Assembly (NCBI GenBank): GCA_020746835.1
Contig: JAGPNK010000001.1
Span: 5,518,001-5,582,000, forward strand
From: Stachybotrys elegans
Lineage: Eukaryota; Ascomycota; Sordariomycetes; Hypocreales; Stachybotryaceae
Reading direction: 5' to 3'
DNA length: 64,000 nucleotides
The notes below the pieces were generated by a model. The model did not search any database and was not told the DNA's origin. It saw only the letters and a program-made list of their open reading frames with translations. This document shows, one piece after another, positions 47,089 to 58,066 of this stretch. Position 1 is the stretch's first letter. Each line of letters starts with the position of its first letter. A program made the position numbers and the translations under genes.

Positions 47089-48381
47089 ATGGCTCGTGGT
47101 CTCGTCAACCTCCTCGTCCTGGCTGCGGCCGGTGGCGCTTCTGCCCGTCGATTCGACATCCGTCACTTCGCCAACACCACCACCACTGCCACGGATATCA
47201 CCACCTCCACCACCATCTCTTCCTCCTCTTTCACCACCTTTAGCTGGACCAACACGTCCACCACCCTGCCTCCCACCACCACCGACGTCTCCTCCACCAG
47301 CGGTCCCGTCACTCTCCCGGACACCACCACCACCGCCAGCGACGAGACCACCGTCTCCGTCACCACCTCGGCCACCGAGACTGATGCCACCACCGGCACG
47401 GACAGCACTGCTACCGGCACTGCCACTGGAACTGACGGAACTGTTACCGCCACCGGCACTGATGGAACTGCCACTGGTACCGCCACTGAAACCGACGGCA
47501 CTGCCACCGGCACTGACGGAACTGCTACCGGTACCGCCACTGGCACCGATGGAACTGCCACTGGTACTGCTACTGGAACCGAGGGCACTGCTACTGGCAC
47601 TGATGGAACTGCTACTGCTACCGGCACTGGCTCCGACCCTACCGGCACTGTCACCGCCACTGGCACCGTCACTGGTACCGTCACTGCTACTGCCACCACC
47701 ACCGAGATGACCACCTCGACTGTCTACACCACCACTGTCGTCACCGTCACCAGCTGCCCCCCTGACGTGCCCAACTGCCCCGGCGGAGGTGTCCACGTTA
47801 CCACCAAGACCATCCCCTGGTACACGACTGTCTGCCCTGTCTCGGCCACCACCACCGCTGTCCCCAAGCCCACCGACACCGTCGAGGTCCCCAGCGAGAG
47901 CACCAAGACCATCACCTCGGTCTACACCATCACCAGCTGCCCTCCCGAGGTCACCGACTGCCCCATCGGCCACGTCACCACCACCGTCTACACCTCCGTC
48001 TGCCCTCCCGGCGAGGCCACTCCTACTGGCCCTGCCGAGGAGCCCTCGCCCACCGGCCCCATCTACGAGCAGCCTACTCAGCCTTCCGGCGGCGAGGAGC
48101 CTTCTTCCCCCGTCTACGAGCAGCCCTCTTCCCCCGGCTACGAGGTTCCCGGTGTGCCCACCACCTCTTCTGCCTTCACTGCTCCCACCGGCTTCCACCC
48201 CACCACCTCCGCCCCCATCCAGACCATCCCCAGCATCCCCACCGGCGGCTTCAACACCTCTATCACCTCCGTCTCTCCCAGCCCCTCTTCTCCCGTTGAG
48301 ACTGGTGTCCCTGCCGGTGCTGCCAAGGTCGGCGTCAGCGCCCTGGCCATGGTCGGTATCGCCGCCGCCCTGCTCATGTAA
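47089..48381 (+). CDS. Ser/Thr-rich GPI-anchored cell-wall protein with TDGTATGT repeats
   Basis: Single-exon, 430 aa. Signal peptide MARGLVNLLVLAAAGGASA; Thr/Ser-rich N-terminal segment; a repeat block at about residues 100-205 built on TATGTDG; then two related modules each with a TTVVTVTSCPPDV- or ITSCPPEVTDCP-type Cys-Pro segment and VTTTVYTSVCPPGE; a Pro/Tyr-rich stretch with EQPSSPGYEVPG repeats; and a C-terminal hydrophobic tail (SALAMVGIAAALLM) preceded by small residues, as expected for GPI addition. Heavy O-mannosylation and a wall or adhesion role are likely. No enzymatic domain is seen. The repeats make length variation between strains likely. Confidence 0.87.
   Translation: MARGLVNLLVLAAAGGASARRFDIRHFANTTTTATDITTSTTISSSSFTTFSWTNTSTTLPPTTTDVSSTSGPVTLPDTTTTASDETTVSVTTSATETDATTGTDSTATGTATGTDGTVTATGTDGTATGTATETDGTATGTDGTATGTATGTDGTATGTATGTEGTATGTDGTATATGTGSDPTGTVTATGTVTGTVTATATTTEMTTSTVYTTTVVTVTSCPPDVPNCPGGGVHVTTKTIPWYTTVCPVSATTTAVPKPTDTVEVPSESTKTITSVYTITSCPPEVTDCPIGHVTTTVYTSVCPPGEATPTGPAEEPSPTGPIYEQPTQPSGGEEPSSPVYEQPSSPGYEVPGVPTTSSAFTAPTGFHPTTSAPIQTIPSIPTGGFNTSITSVSPSPSSPVETGVPAGAAKVGVSALAMVGIAAALLM
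47395..47700 (+). repeat. Coding minisatellite in the wall-protein gene
   Basis: Repeated units close to actgatggaactgctactggcacc encode TDGTATGT. Copies differ mostly at third positions, which suggests the protein repeat is under selection. Confidence 0.85.
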
Positions 48382-49040
48382 AAGGGGTTCTTTCACCACA
48401 AGGAAAGGGCTCCTCTCGTTATCTTCTCTTTACATGTCAAGACTCGATCTCTCTGGATAGACGGCGGACTGTGGGGGAACTCGAACAACCGGCTCAGGCG
48501 CTGAGGTCCAATTTTTATAGACGGGGTGCATCAACCAAGTTTCAAAACATTCTCTTATTTTTAACGGCAATCTTTTACGGGTTCTTATTTTTCTTTGGCC
48601 AAGCACCGACATGTAATGGTCTAGGGTTTTAATGACAATGATCTCCAACAGTCAAAAGATGATTTCTTCAAAGGATCTCTGGAAACCAACCACCTTCTTT
48701 TGCTGTTTCTGCCCTGGTTCTGTTTTGCTTGTTCGATCGATGTGTTGCTGTAGAATCATGTACTACTAGCTCGACAGTCTTTGCATCGCAGAGAGGAAAA
48801 TGCTCACTGATGCACCTCATCTCATGGCTCGGATCAAGTGATTCATGTAGATAAATCACCAATGTCAGAATCGAGTTACAAACGGTTGATGAACAGCCTG
48901 ATGCTCTCAGTTCCAGAAGATTGTATTATTGTAATATGTACTGTGACCGTGCATGATTGCTGTCATTCGTTAAGTAAACCGCATCGAAATGCCCACCGCT
49001 CGTACGCCTTAATAACAGAATCAATATTAAAGCTTCCCAC
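48382..49040. other. Convergent intergenic region
   Basis: AT-richer 0.66-kb stretch between two convergent genes. Nothing is recognised beyond the two 3' UTRs. Confidence 0.55.
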
Positions 49041-50032
49041 CTAGCCGTCCATCTCGTACATCCTTTTCGGGGGCCCCAACTCTGCCGGCATAGGCTCAGC
49101 GTCTGTAAACCCGTGTTAGCTGTACTGTACACCGCGTCATTTCATTTTGAACTTACACTTTCCAGCAGGAATCGGGGGCGCCGCCGTGTGCGACGCCGTC
49201 GCCATAGGCTGCCTCCTCCTCCACAGGACGGCAATAACTCCCAGAGACGCAAGCAGCGCCGCGCCCAGGACGCCGCCCAGCGAGCCTGCCACGACGGCCG
49301 TGTTGTCCGCAGGGCAGTCCTCGCTCGTCTGCACACCGTCGTTGCCGAGGGACTGCCCGTCGAGGCTGGCCCCATCGGTGATCCGAATCGTCTCCGTCAC
49401 CGTCGTCGTCGTCGTGTCGGGCTCCTCTGCCGCGCCCGAGGCCGAAGCTGGAGCCACGGTCCGCGTCCGCGTCACCGTCGAGGTGGGCAGCACCAGGTTC
49501 CCAATATCAAGCGTCACGACGGCGGATCTGTCGTCGCAGCACGACGAGTCATCGTTTGTCAGGCGGCAGCAGTAGACTCCGCCGCGCCCGCATGCCTGGA
49601 GGTTGTAATTTCCATCCCAATCGCTGCCCAGATCCTGTCCACGCAACCCTGGACCCGTATTAGCATTTGTGCACTCCTACAAACGACCTACGGTGACCCG
49701 AGCGTCGTGACAAAAAACATACAAGATGCGCAGACGCTGGGGCAAGCGTCGTCTTCAAAGTTGCGGTCGGTGCAGCCGTTCGAGTAGATGAGGCCCTTGA
49801 AGCCCGGGTGCTCGGCGTAGCACAGTCCAGACGACAGGCAGATGTCTGGCGTCGACTTGTTGGACGCGCAGCACGGGCTGTGTCGGGCATCTGGGTTGCA
49901 CGGGACGACGCTGTCGTCGGCTTCCTCACCAGTGAGGACGTAGCACTGCGCCTGGGCGTGGACGGCATGGGGGAGCAGGACGAGGCCGAGGAGAGCACCA
50001 AGAAGCCTCGTCTGGCGCGACAACGAGGCCAT
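49041..50032 (-). CDS. Cys-rich single-pass cell-surface protein
   Basis: Fungal extracellular protein of unassigned family, 287 aa. Three exons: 50032-49723, 49648-49157, 49102-49041. The joins CAS-W-LRGQD and AGK-Y-AEPMP were chosen from branch site tgctaatac and donor gtaagt. A signal peptide (residues 1-26, ending AVHAQAQ) precedes an ectodomain with 13 or more cysteines (SPCCASN, GLCYAE, GCTDRNF, GVYCCRL, DSSCCDD), then a Thr/Ser stalk, a membrane helix VVAGSLGGVLGAALLASLGV, an RRRQ stop-transfer signal, and a cytoplasmic tail ending MYEMDG. The architecture resembles Mid2/Wsc-type surface sensors, but the Cys pattern is not the WSC domain. The function is unknown. Confidence 0.82.
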
Positions 50033-51981
50033 GGTGATACCGGGTTTGTGACGTATCTCGTGGAGCAGTCAATGGCAGATGGTGAAGAAACAGATATCGT
50101 TTGCGTCTTTCTGTTCAGAGGCGAGAACAGAAACGGGTGGACGGTGCGTTGTCAGGGGAGAGGGATGTGACGGATGCCCGGGCTCCCTCTTGCACTAGGG
50201 CAATGGCTATAGAATCCTTCCAGCAGCATGCCCAGCTTTTTTGATGAAGCACAAAGGACCAGGTCCGAACAGGCAAGAAATTGGCCATGGTGCAAGGGGG
50301 AGGTACCACAACGCTCGAGATCCATTGATGTATCCCTGCGTCTCAAGGTTCAAGCTCAAATGACAATCTTCATTGGCTCATCCCCCCCATGTAAGACCAA
50401 TGTGAGCCAATGAGAACCAATGGGTGCCGCAAGGCCTTGGCCAGAATATGAGTAAGGCTTGTGGGCCATTGCAACGGGTGCGATCCTTCAGGAGGGGCCA
50501 GGATGGGTGTTCCTCGACAGCATGAAGCTTGTCGTCGTCACATTCGGTTCGGCAGCCGAGTTTCGCGCGTGTATCGGCCACCTTCTTCGCAGGCGCACCT
50601 CTCATATCGTTTCAAATGTGCAGAAGATGCAGAGGATATGTAGCACGTGGGATGCCCATCTCGCGAGGCTTCGCCCGCAGCACCGTCGACAGCCCAGAGA
50701 CTGGAGGTTTGTCCCGCATGGATCGGGACCCCATCAAAAATAGTTAAACTCCATCCGTCTCTCCTTGAACCCTGCTAGCAGGCACGGGCTTTGTGTTAAT
50801 AAAGTGTGCCGTCGGAGTTGCATTGGCCTCGAAGACCTGGAAGCAACCTTCATTTGGTTCTCTGACGGCCCTGGTTTTGTGTGCTGCATCCAGGGGTGGC
50901 TGGAACGTGATTATCTACCATACATAAGGCTGACCCCGTGGCAATGCTACCCAACGGCCATTGATTTGACATGCAGCCAGGTTTGGCTCGCGTGGGATAT
51001 TCCTACCCGGTTGCTCTGTCTCTCCGATACAGGGGATGAAGACGCAAATAGGTTCTGGCCTCACTTGCCACCCTCAACCGCCTGGGCGGCATATCTGCCA
51101 GCTCTGTGTTACTATTCACATTTGTTTATTGCCGAGATTCCCGGGCTGCTGGCCATGAACCACGTGGTCGCCATCACGACGGCAATGTCATCTAGTGGCG
51201 ATCGGTCATTGCCGTCTTGTAGGCCGATCTCGCCCATAGCTGCCCCCTTGGCCCGCCAACGATGGCACTTGACACAGCACGTTTCGGTAGTTGTCACACA
51301 CGATGAGATTTTAGAGCTAACTAACAAAAATCCGTGTATTTGTCAACGCCAATCTGTTGATGGTTAGCTCGCGTCATTGACTTGACTTAGACTGGCCATG
51401 CCGCGAGTATTCTCCGATCGATTGAGGATATCTCGATAGCATCAAAGAAGATCTGGAAAGTATTGAAGACAACATTGAATGGACTGTGGTACGAAGCATG
51501 TAAATACTTCAATACTACCGTCTCGACGGCATCGCCAGTTCTCGCTTACCCCTCATGTAGATGTTCAAAGTTCTTGGTCCCATGCATCAGCTCCGTATCA
51601 TCTCCGTAGCTTGGCGTAAACCTTAACGCCCCGATGAACACCTATCTCTCTCTGACTGGCTGTACCCGGTGGTGTGGTTACATTCTTTGGCTCCCACGAG
51701 TCATGTTGCGAGTCGGACCAGTGATCAGTCAGTGATCAGTCAACTGCCACCGCTGCCGCAGGCAATGCTGATTTGAGAGGCAAAACAGACAGCTTGGCGT
51801 GTTTGCAGGTGACAAGCCATGAGTTTTCCATTCCTCACCCTTTTGCTGCGCGCAACCTGCCCGTGGTAACCGTCAGTGGACGACCGACATCTCGCCCTTG
51901 ACCAGGACGTATGCTCATATATCTGGCGACAAAGCATTCATCAGCTCTCCTCGTTGTATACATACGCACAACGCATGCGCC
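50033..51981. other. Divergent intergenic region
   Basis: 1.95 kb upstream of both the surface protein and the CFEM receptor. No supportable gene. A short signal-peptide-like frame starting at 51819 (MSFPFLTLLLRA) could be a missed first exon of the receptor gene, but I could not join it in frame. Confidence 0.5.
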
Positions 51982-53345
51982 ATGTCGTTCCCGTCGCTAA
52001 TCTCCCAGCTACCCGATTGTGCGGTACGCAGCACCGAGACATCCGTGGCAAAGTATCTCCTGACACACGATAGACAACATGTATATTATCTGCTCTGGGC
52101 AGCTCGACCTGCCTTCCAACCAACCAGACGTGTATCTGCGCCGATGGTCAATTGCAAGACACAGCTACGACTTGCATCATGGGAGCCTGCACTGTCAAAG
52201 AAGCTCTGAGTTCGTCGTTCGCAGCCGTACTATGCCACAGCACGCTTACGTGAATAGCTGCCAAGAACCTGACAACCACGGCGTGTGGTGATCCAATTCG
52301 AGACTCGAGTGCCGCGTACGCCACCACGAGCAATGTGCTGGCTGGTATCATTTGCTTTGCCGTCCTGCAGCGAATCGTCTCCAAGCTGTACTGGAGGCTT
52401 GGCATCTCGGCCGACGACTGGACAATATTGGTAACGACAATCTTCTTCACAGTTCCGAGTCTGGTCATCAACATACACGGCATGGTGGCAAACGGCCTGG
52501 GTCGCGATGTCTGGACAGTGCCATTCGACGAGATTACCCGGTTTGGAGGCTTCTTCCAGGCCATGGCTGTCCTCTATTTCGCACAGATTATGATGATCAA
52601 ACTCACCCTGCTATTTTTCTTACTCCGAATCTTCCCAAAGCATATGACCCGCAACGTCATCTTGGGCACTATGCTGTTCAACATCGTCTTCGGCCTCACC
52701 TTTGTCATTACAGCTATATTCCAATGCCTCCCTGTTGGATACTTCGCAAGAAGATGGGAAAGAGATGCAAGCGAGGGCTCGTGTATTGATATCAATGCCT
52801 TCGTGTGGTCGCACGCGGCTATCAGCATTGCGCTGGATATATGGATGCTTGCCATCCCTCTGTCAAGACTGCACACCTTGAACCTTGACTGGAAAAAGAA
52901 GATTGGTGTGGCCTTGATGTTCTTTGTTGCCACAGGGTGAGTGATACAACGAATCAACAACATACGCGTGGCATGACTGACTCGTCCCAGATTCACGATC
53001 GTTAGTATTATCCGGCTGAGGACTCTCGTCGCCTTTGGCAGCAGCTACAACGTGACATGGGATTACGTAGCCGTTGCCAGATGGTCAACCATTGAGATTG
53101 CTATCGGCGTCATATGTGCTTGCATGCCCTCTTTCCGGCTGCTCATCAAGAAGATGGTACCCGTTTTGACCAGCATCGCCTCGACAAGTGGATCCCGTGA
53201 GCCTAAGCAACAGGTAACTGGGACAGACCGCGTGAGAACCCACTCAGAGGGTCCGATAATGCGCAAAGCAGCGGATGACCAACTCCAGCACACGGAGCTG
53301 GAGATGAACGATGTTCGGGCCTGGAATGCCGAGAATGGCCGATGA
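51982..53345 (+). CDS. CFEM-domain PTH11-type seven-helix receptor
   Basis: Putative fungal GPCR-like receptor of the PTH11 class, 403 aa as modelled. Exons 51982-52023, 52074-52209, 52258-52936 and 52991-53345, with introns of only 48-54 nt. Splicing creates an N-terminal CFEM domain: CATTC, then SSTCLPTNQTCICAD, then TTCIMGACTVKEAL and NLTTTACGDP, giving the eight-Cys pattern. The membrane part follows: GIICFAVLQRIV, DDWTILVTTIFF, then five more helices ending at WSTIEIAIGVICACMPSFR, the hallmark of this class. PTH11 in Magnaporthe senses host surfaces; the ligand here is unknown. The N-terminus is the weak point: no signal peptide precedes the CFEM domain in this model, so an upstream exon may be missing. 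Confidence 0.85.
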
Positions 53346-53488
53346 TGATAAAGATAGACCACGATTGAAATGAAATGACATTGCCCAGTTATAAATTTAT
53401 TACATTAAACCCTAGTCTGTTCTCTGCCTTCTCGAAGAAACAAGCATCACACCTCAGAGAAGTTGTAATTCTTACTTCTAAACAACCT

Positions 53489-55431
53489 TTACACCCTGAC
53501 CTGATTCTTCTTCCACATTAGAAGAGAAGCTGGAAACTGCAATGCTGCCGAGACACACAGCACCAGAATCTGGTTATTGTATCCTCGCGCCAGCACATGC
53601 CGGACGTCATGCTGCAGGCTCGTTGGGAGACCGGCCACATCCCCGGCGAAGGCCATCTCTGAGTATCCTAGCAATGCCACCAACTCAGGCCGCACATAAG
53701 TGTTGAACACCGAGGTCGAAATGGCCAGTGCCATTGAGCTTCCCATAGTGCGGAACTGTGCCCCGGCCCCCATTCCGACGGCTGTGAGGAAGACGGGGTT
53801 AGATTGAACGGTAAGGATGAGGCGTGAGATGGCTTACCTCGGTCACGCTCTTCATTCACGAACGGGATCATGATAAACAGCAGCGCAAAATTGATGCCAC
53901 AGCCCCATCCGGCAATGATCTCGAAACCGTATAACTGAGGAGGTATCTCCAGCGAAGTGGGCAAGGTGCCCAGCAACGCGAAGCCAATCACCTGCAAGGC
54001 GCTACCCAGAAAGATCAGGTACAGAGCCGGGATTTTGAACCTTTCCGACATGGCCGACGCAAATATGGTACCAGCTGGAATTGTGATAGTAAATGGAATC
54101 AGCCTCACACCAGCCTCGAGACCTGACAGGTTGTACACCAGCTGAAAACGCTGCGGAAGTATAAACATTCCGATAATGGTAGGGCCTCCCAAGAAAATGA
54201 AGTTTCTGCCGATTTGTGTCAGTGGCAGCCAAGCTGCAACCTCAAGGGGCACTTACAGCAGAATACCTATCATCTGTCGGTTGGTGAAAAACCGCCATGG
54301 CAGAACGGGCTCCCGGCTCCCATTGGACTGCGTCACGTAGCGTTCCCAGAAGAGAAGAGCAACCCAAAAGAGACCTGATGATGTGAGTAGCGTGATGACA
54401 TACGCGGACCTCCAAGGAAATCGGCGATCAGCTTCCTCGAACCCAGCGGTCAGAGCCAAAGTCGCAAACAGTACCAGGATTGTACCCAGAAGGTCTACAC
54501 GGCCAAAAGCCTCCGCAGAGAACAGCTTGGATATATATCCTCTTATGCCAGTGCTGGTATTGTTATTCTGGTACGGGAAGTTCTTTGGGATCGCAACGTA
54601 GGCGATGATGAAGGCAGCGACAGACACAGGGATGCTATACGCGCTGTCAGTGCCCCGAGCCGTGTATAAGGTTTGAGACCGGGTATCACATACTTGATGA
54701 TGAAAATCCATCGCCATGTCGTGTTCTCGGAAATGGCACCGCCCAGAACAGGACCAATGAGCAGAGCTATGGCGTTGACGATGGACACGTTGCTAACGAA
54801 GGTCTTTAACTTCTCAGGAGGCACGAGATCTGTAATCATGATGGTGCACAATGAGAAACACCCGCCTCCACCAATGCCCTGGAAAGCCCTAAAGACGATG
54901 CTGCAGATCTGTGAGCTTGGACCCGGGACTCATTGATGGGGAGTAGACAACGGACAGTTGGACGATGGTTTGCGCAGCGGCACATGCCGCGGAGAAGATG
55001 GTGAATATCGCGATGGAGAGCAAGAAGATGAACTTTCTGGTGAAAATATCACTAAACTTTGCGAAGATGACAATCACAGCTAAGCATCCGTCAGTGTATA
55101 TGTCGGTAGACATTTAGGCGATCATACCAATGTAGCCCAACAAATAACTCGCAACAACCCAGCCGACATTGTCGAATCCGCCTAGATCGCCTGTAATAGC
55201 CACCACAGCCGTGACAACAATAGGGACCTCGAGGTTCGTCATAAACATCATGGCAGCAATGGTCGACGAGATGAACCAAAATCGAGGGCCGTGTATGTAC
55301 GTGATCGCACCCTTCTCGTGAGCAATCTTCGTCTCGAGGCTTCGCACTGCATTCTCAGAGTCGGGCTGTGGCGAGGAAGTCGATGAGTGGTGAGGCGCTA
55401 GGCTCTCGGTATTATTGCTGTCCGTGGCCAT
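53489..55431 (-). CDS. MFS exporter, DHA14 (14-helix drug:H+ antiporter) type
   Basis: 557 aa. Six exons: 55431-55128, 55079-54956, 54900-54694, 54634-54257, 54205-53838, 53781-53489, all joined in frame. One donor (gtccgt at 54955) is weak but required by frame and family sequence. Marks: IVVTAVVAITGDLGGFDNVGWVVASYLLGY in helices 1-2 region, AKFSDIFTRKFIFLLS (motif A), FRAFQGIGGGG (motif B), and LLIGPVLGGAISENTTWRWIF (antiporter motif C and following helix). The family exports toxic or secondary compounds across the plasma membrane. It converges with the CFEM receptor gene (143 bp apart). Confidence 0.9.
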
Positions 55432-57170
55432 GTTGGATGAGAGCTCGATTCGACACTCGACTAGAAGCAAAACAAACTCGGAGATGGTGAGAGAAAGGCT
55501 CTGTGAACGGGAGTGTGGGATTTGCTTTAATCCTCTGCTCTTTTCCACATGCTGACCAGTGACTTCATCACAGGGAGATTTTTGATGGCCCCCAAATCGG
55601 CCCCCAAAATCCCAATTATCTAACACACTACCGCTGACATCCCATTATTAGACGTGGATATCTTAATACGGATTGGCCTATCGCATCACGGCATGCCCCT
55701 TGGCCATACGGACGAGCCCACGGATATGGGCATGGTCCGGCAAAGCCCCCAATCCCAACCATGGGTAACGATACACACGAATACTAAGTTCACATGTCAT
55801 CCAGGCGCAATAGACAAAAATCAATTCATAAAGTCTAGTCACCGCTTCTGCAGGCTACACTTTCATACACGTATACCTACAATGGATAAGCGACCCTCCG
55901 TTCCTTCACCCCTCTTGTACATTGACCCGGTGAAATGAGGCTACACCGGCAAAGCCTCACGGTCTGGCCATGTACCGATAACACCATTTCGGGCGTATCT
56001 CCGGATACGACCTGATCTCCGCAAGAGAATCCTGCCACGTAAGGTTACATACGTAAGTGCTGTCTGCATCCAATAGTCTCCAAGCTCCGAAAGCTTAGCC
56101 TTGCCAAATGCAACAAGAGCCGTATGTCAGGGAGTTACAGACCCGCTTCCTGTCACCCTTTCTCCTACAGGATCATCGCCCCCAAATATAATGCTGTGCT
56201 GCATGATGGCACTTTGAAGGGTACTAGCATGTCTTGTCTCATCTGCAACCACCTATCATCAAATACTTCGTTCGTGATTGGCGAGCCAGCCATGTGGAAG
56301 TCTACATTATGCAAATCTGAGAGAGGCGGCCCAAGGGGCCTGCTACCTCGCTTGCCAAACCGTCACAGCAAGAGGGGCTAGTAATTAACGGAAGCAAAGA
56401 AGCATTTCCAGGCGTAGAGTGGCATGGTGACCCATTCAGCCGGTAAGGCAAATAGCTAACCCTGCTGTTTTGTCGAGTATGTCTCAAGACTTCCGGCGAA
56501 ATGCCTGTTATTGGATGAAACGGCTGTGCGGCATCTGCGGGGTTTCCCTCTATATGGGAGGACTTTCGCCAGTGATTCGATACTCTCCCAAGCATGCAAG
56601 TCCTCTAGCGCTTTGTATTCAGTCAGTGATCGGCGGCCTTGCGTTTGCACAGCTGCCAGCCAGCAGAGATGTTGGTTTCGAGGCTTCCAAATGCCACTGG
56701 ATCACGATGGATTATTGGCTGAAACCCGGAGATCCTCACAATCAACACATGTCCTTTTAGCGGCAAGTGAAATTATTGCATATATTTATAGCGGCAATCA
56801 GACATCAGACGACTGAGGACAAGTGGAGGACGAGCAGCTTCCTTGAAAGGTCGGTCACGGCAGCCGTGTAAAGCTTGTTGTGGTAGCCTATGGTTTATGT
56901 GGATGAAAACATATCAAGTCCCCAGTCCCGCCTACAGAGTTATCTAGGCATTTGTGTGCATATTTTGTCAGGAATGCTGGCAAATACGACTCGGAGCCCA
57001 GCGTACAGTCCCTCCATCAATTTGACCCCTCACGTATGCGCCCCAACCAAATGCAGCCACCTTTACAGCGAATTAGCAAGCATATGACATGAACCAGTTG
57101 GGGAAGCAGCCTAGAGAGGGGTTGGGCTGCTATCAGAGAAGCAGTATTAACAAATTGAGAGTCAGACAAC
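55432..57170. other. Divergent intergenic region between MFS and SDR genes
   Basis: 1.74 kb. No supportable gene or RNA is seen; it is the shared upstream region of an exporter and an oxidoreductase. Confidence 0.55.
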
Positions 57171-57959
57171 ATGCCCAGCGACGGAGCCGCCTTCGCAACG
57201 TACCCCAGCCTCATTGACAGAATCGTGGTCATTTCTGGAGGCGCGACAGGTATTGGCGCTTCTTTTGTCGAGCACTTTGCGCTGCAGGGATCCCAGGTCA
57301 TCTTTCTCGATATTCTTGATGAGGCCGCCGACACGTTGATCAGCACGCTCGCCGGACTTGGTGTCAAACACGTGCCGATATTCCACCACTGTGACCTGAC
57401 GGATATCGATGGCCAACTGCGGCCCACGGCTGCAACGATTCTCGCCGCATATCCTCGCGTGAGCGTCGTCATCAACAATGCCGCCAGGGACGAGCGTCGG
57501 CCAACCCTCGACATCACTGCCGATGAATGGGATCACGACATGTCCACCAACCTGCGCCACGTCTTCTTCCTCACCCAAGCCTTGATGCCAGGTCTTCTGG
57601 CAGCCGGCGGAGCCGCCTCGGTCATCAACATGGGTAGCATCGCATGGTCCATTCCCAGCACGGGCCTCGTCCCCTACGTCGCGAGCAAGTCCGCCATTGT
57701 CGGCTTGACGAAGACGCTGGCCAAGGAGTTTGGCCCCAGGGGCGTGCGGGTGAACAGCATCATGCCGGGCGCCATCGCGACGGAGAGGCAGCAGCGAGAG
57801 ATCTTGACGCCCGAGTATGAGGCCCACGTGCGAGAGCGCCAGTCCTTGGCGGGGATGATGAAGCCGGAGCAGGTGGCTCGGATGGCTCTGTGGCTGGCAG
57901 CCGATGACAGTTCAGGAGTGACTCAACAGAGTTTCGTGGTGGATGCCGGATGGATCTGA
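57171..57959 (+). CDS. Short-chain dehydrogenase/reductase (classical SDR)
   Basis: Single-exon, 262 aa NAD(P)-dependent oxidoreductase. The glycine-rich loop is SGGATGIG (22-29); an Asp at the end of the second strand (FLDILD) favours NAD(H). NNAA follows strand 4. The catalytic tetrad is Asn127, Ser156, Tyr169 and Lys173 in the YVASK arrangement, then IMPGAIATERQ. The C-terminus DAGWI is typical of FabG-like and sugar/aldonate dehydrogenases. The substrate is unknown. It ends 107 bp from the convergent HAD hydrolase gene. Confidence 0.92.
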   Translation: MPSDGAAFATYPSLIDRIVVISGGATGIGASFVEHFALQGSQVIFLDILDEAADTLISTLAGLGVKHVPIFHHCDLTDIDGQLRPTAATILAAYPRVSVVINNAARDERRPTLDITADEWDHDMSTNLRHVFFLTQALMPGLLAAGGAASVINMGSIAWSIPSTGLVPYVASKSAIVGLTKTLAKEFGPRGVRVNSIMPGAIATERQQREILTPEYEAHVRERQSLAGMMKPEQVARMALWLAADDSSGVTQQSFVVDAGWI

Positions 57960-58066
57960 CGAGCTCGCCTAAGGATGACACGACTGTTTCAAGTCCTATA
58001 TTGTAGTTGATATAAGGCTATTTTCAACTACCATACAGCAGCACAACCGTCTATGTCTAACGTGTA

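Noticed and set aside
47071..48399. 442-codon reverse-strand frame over the GPI protein gene
   Set aside because: Composition is pure low-complexity Gly/Ser/Asp, mirroring the forward repeats; the forward frame has a signal peptide, Cys motifs and a GPI tail.
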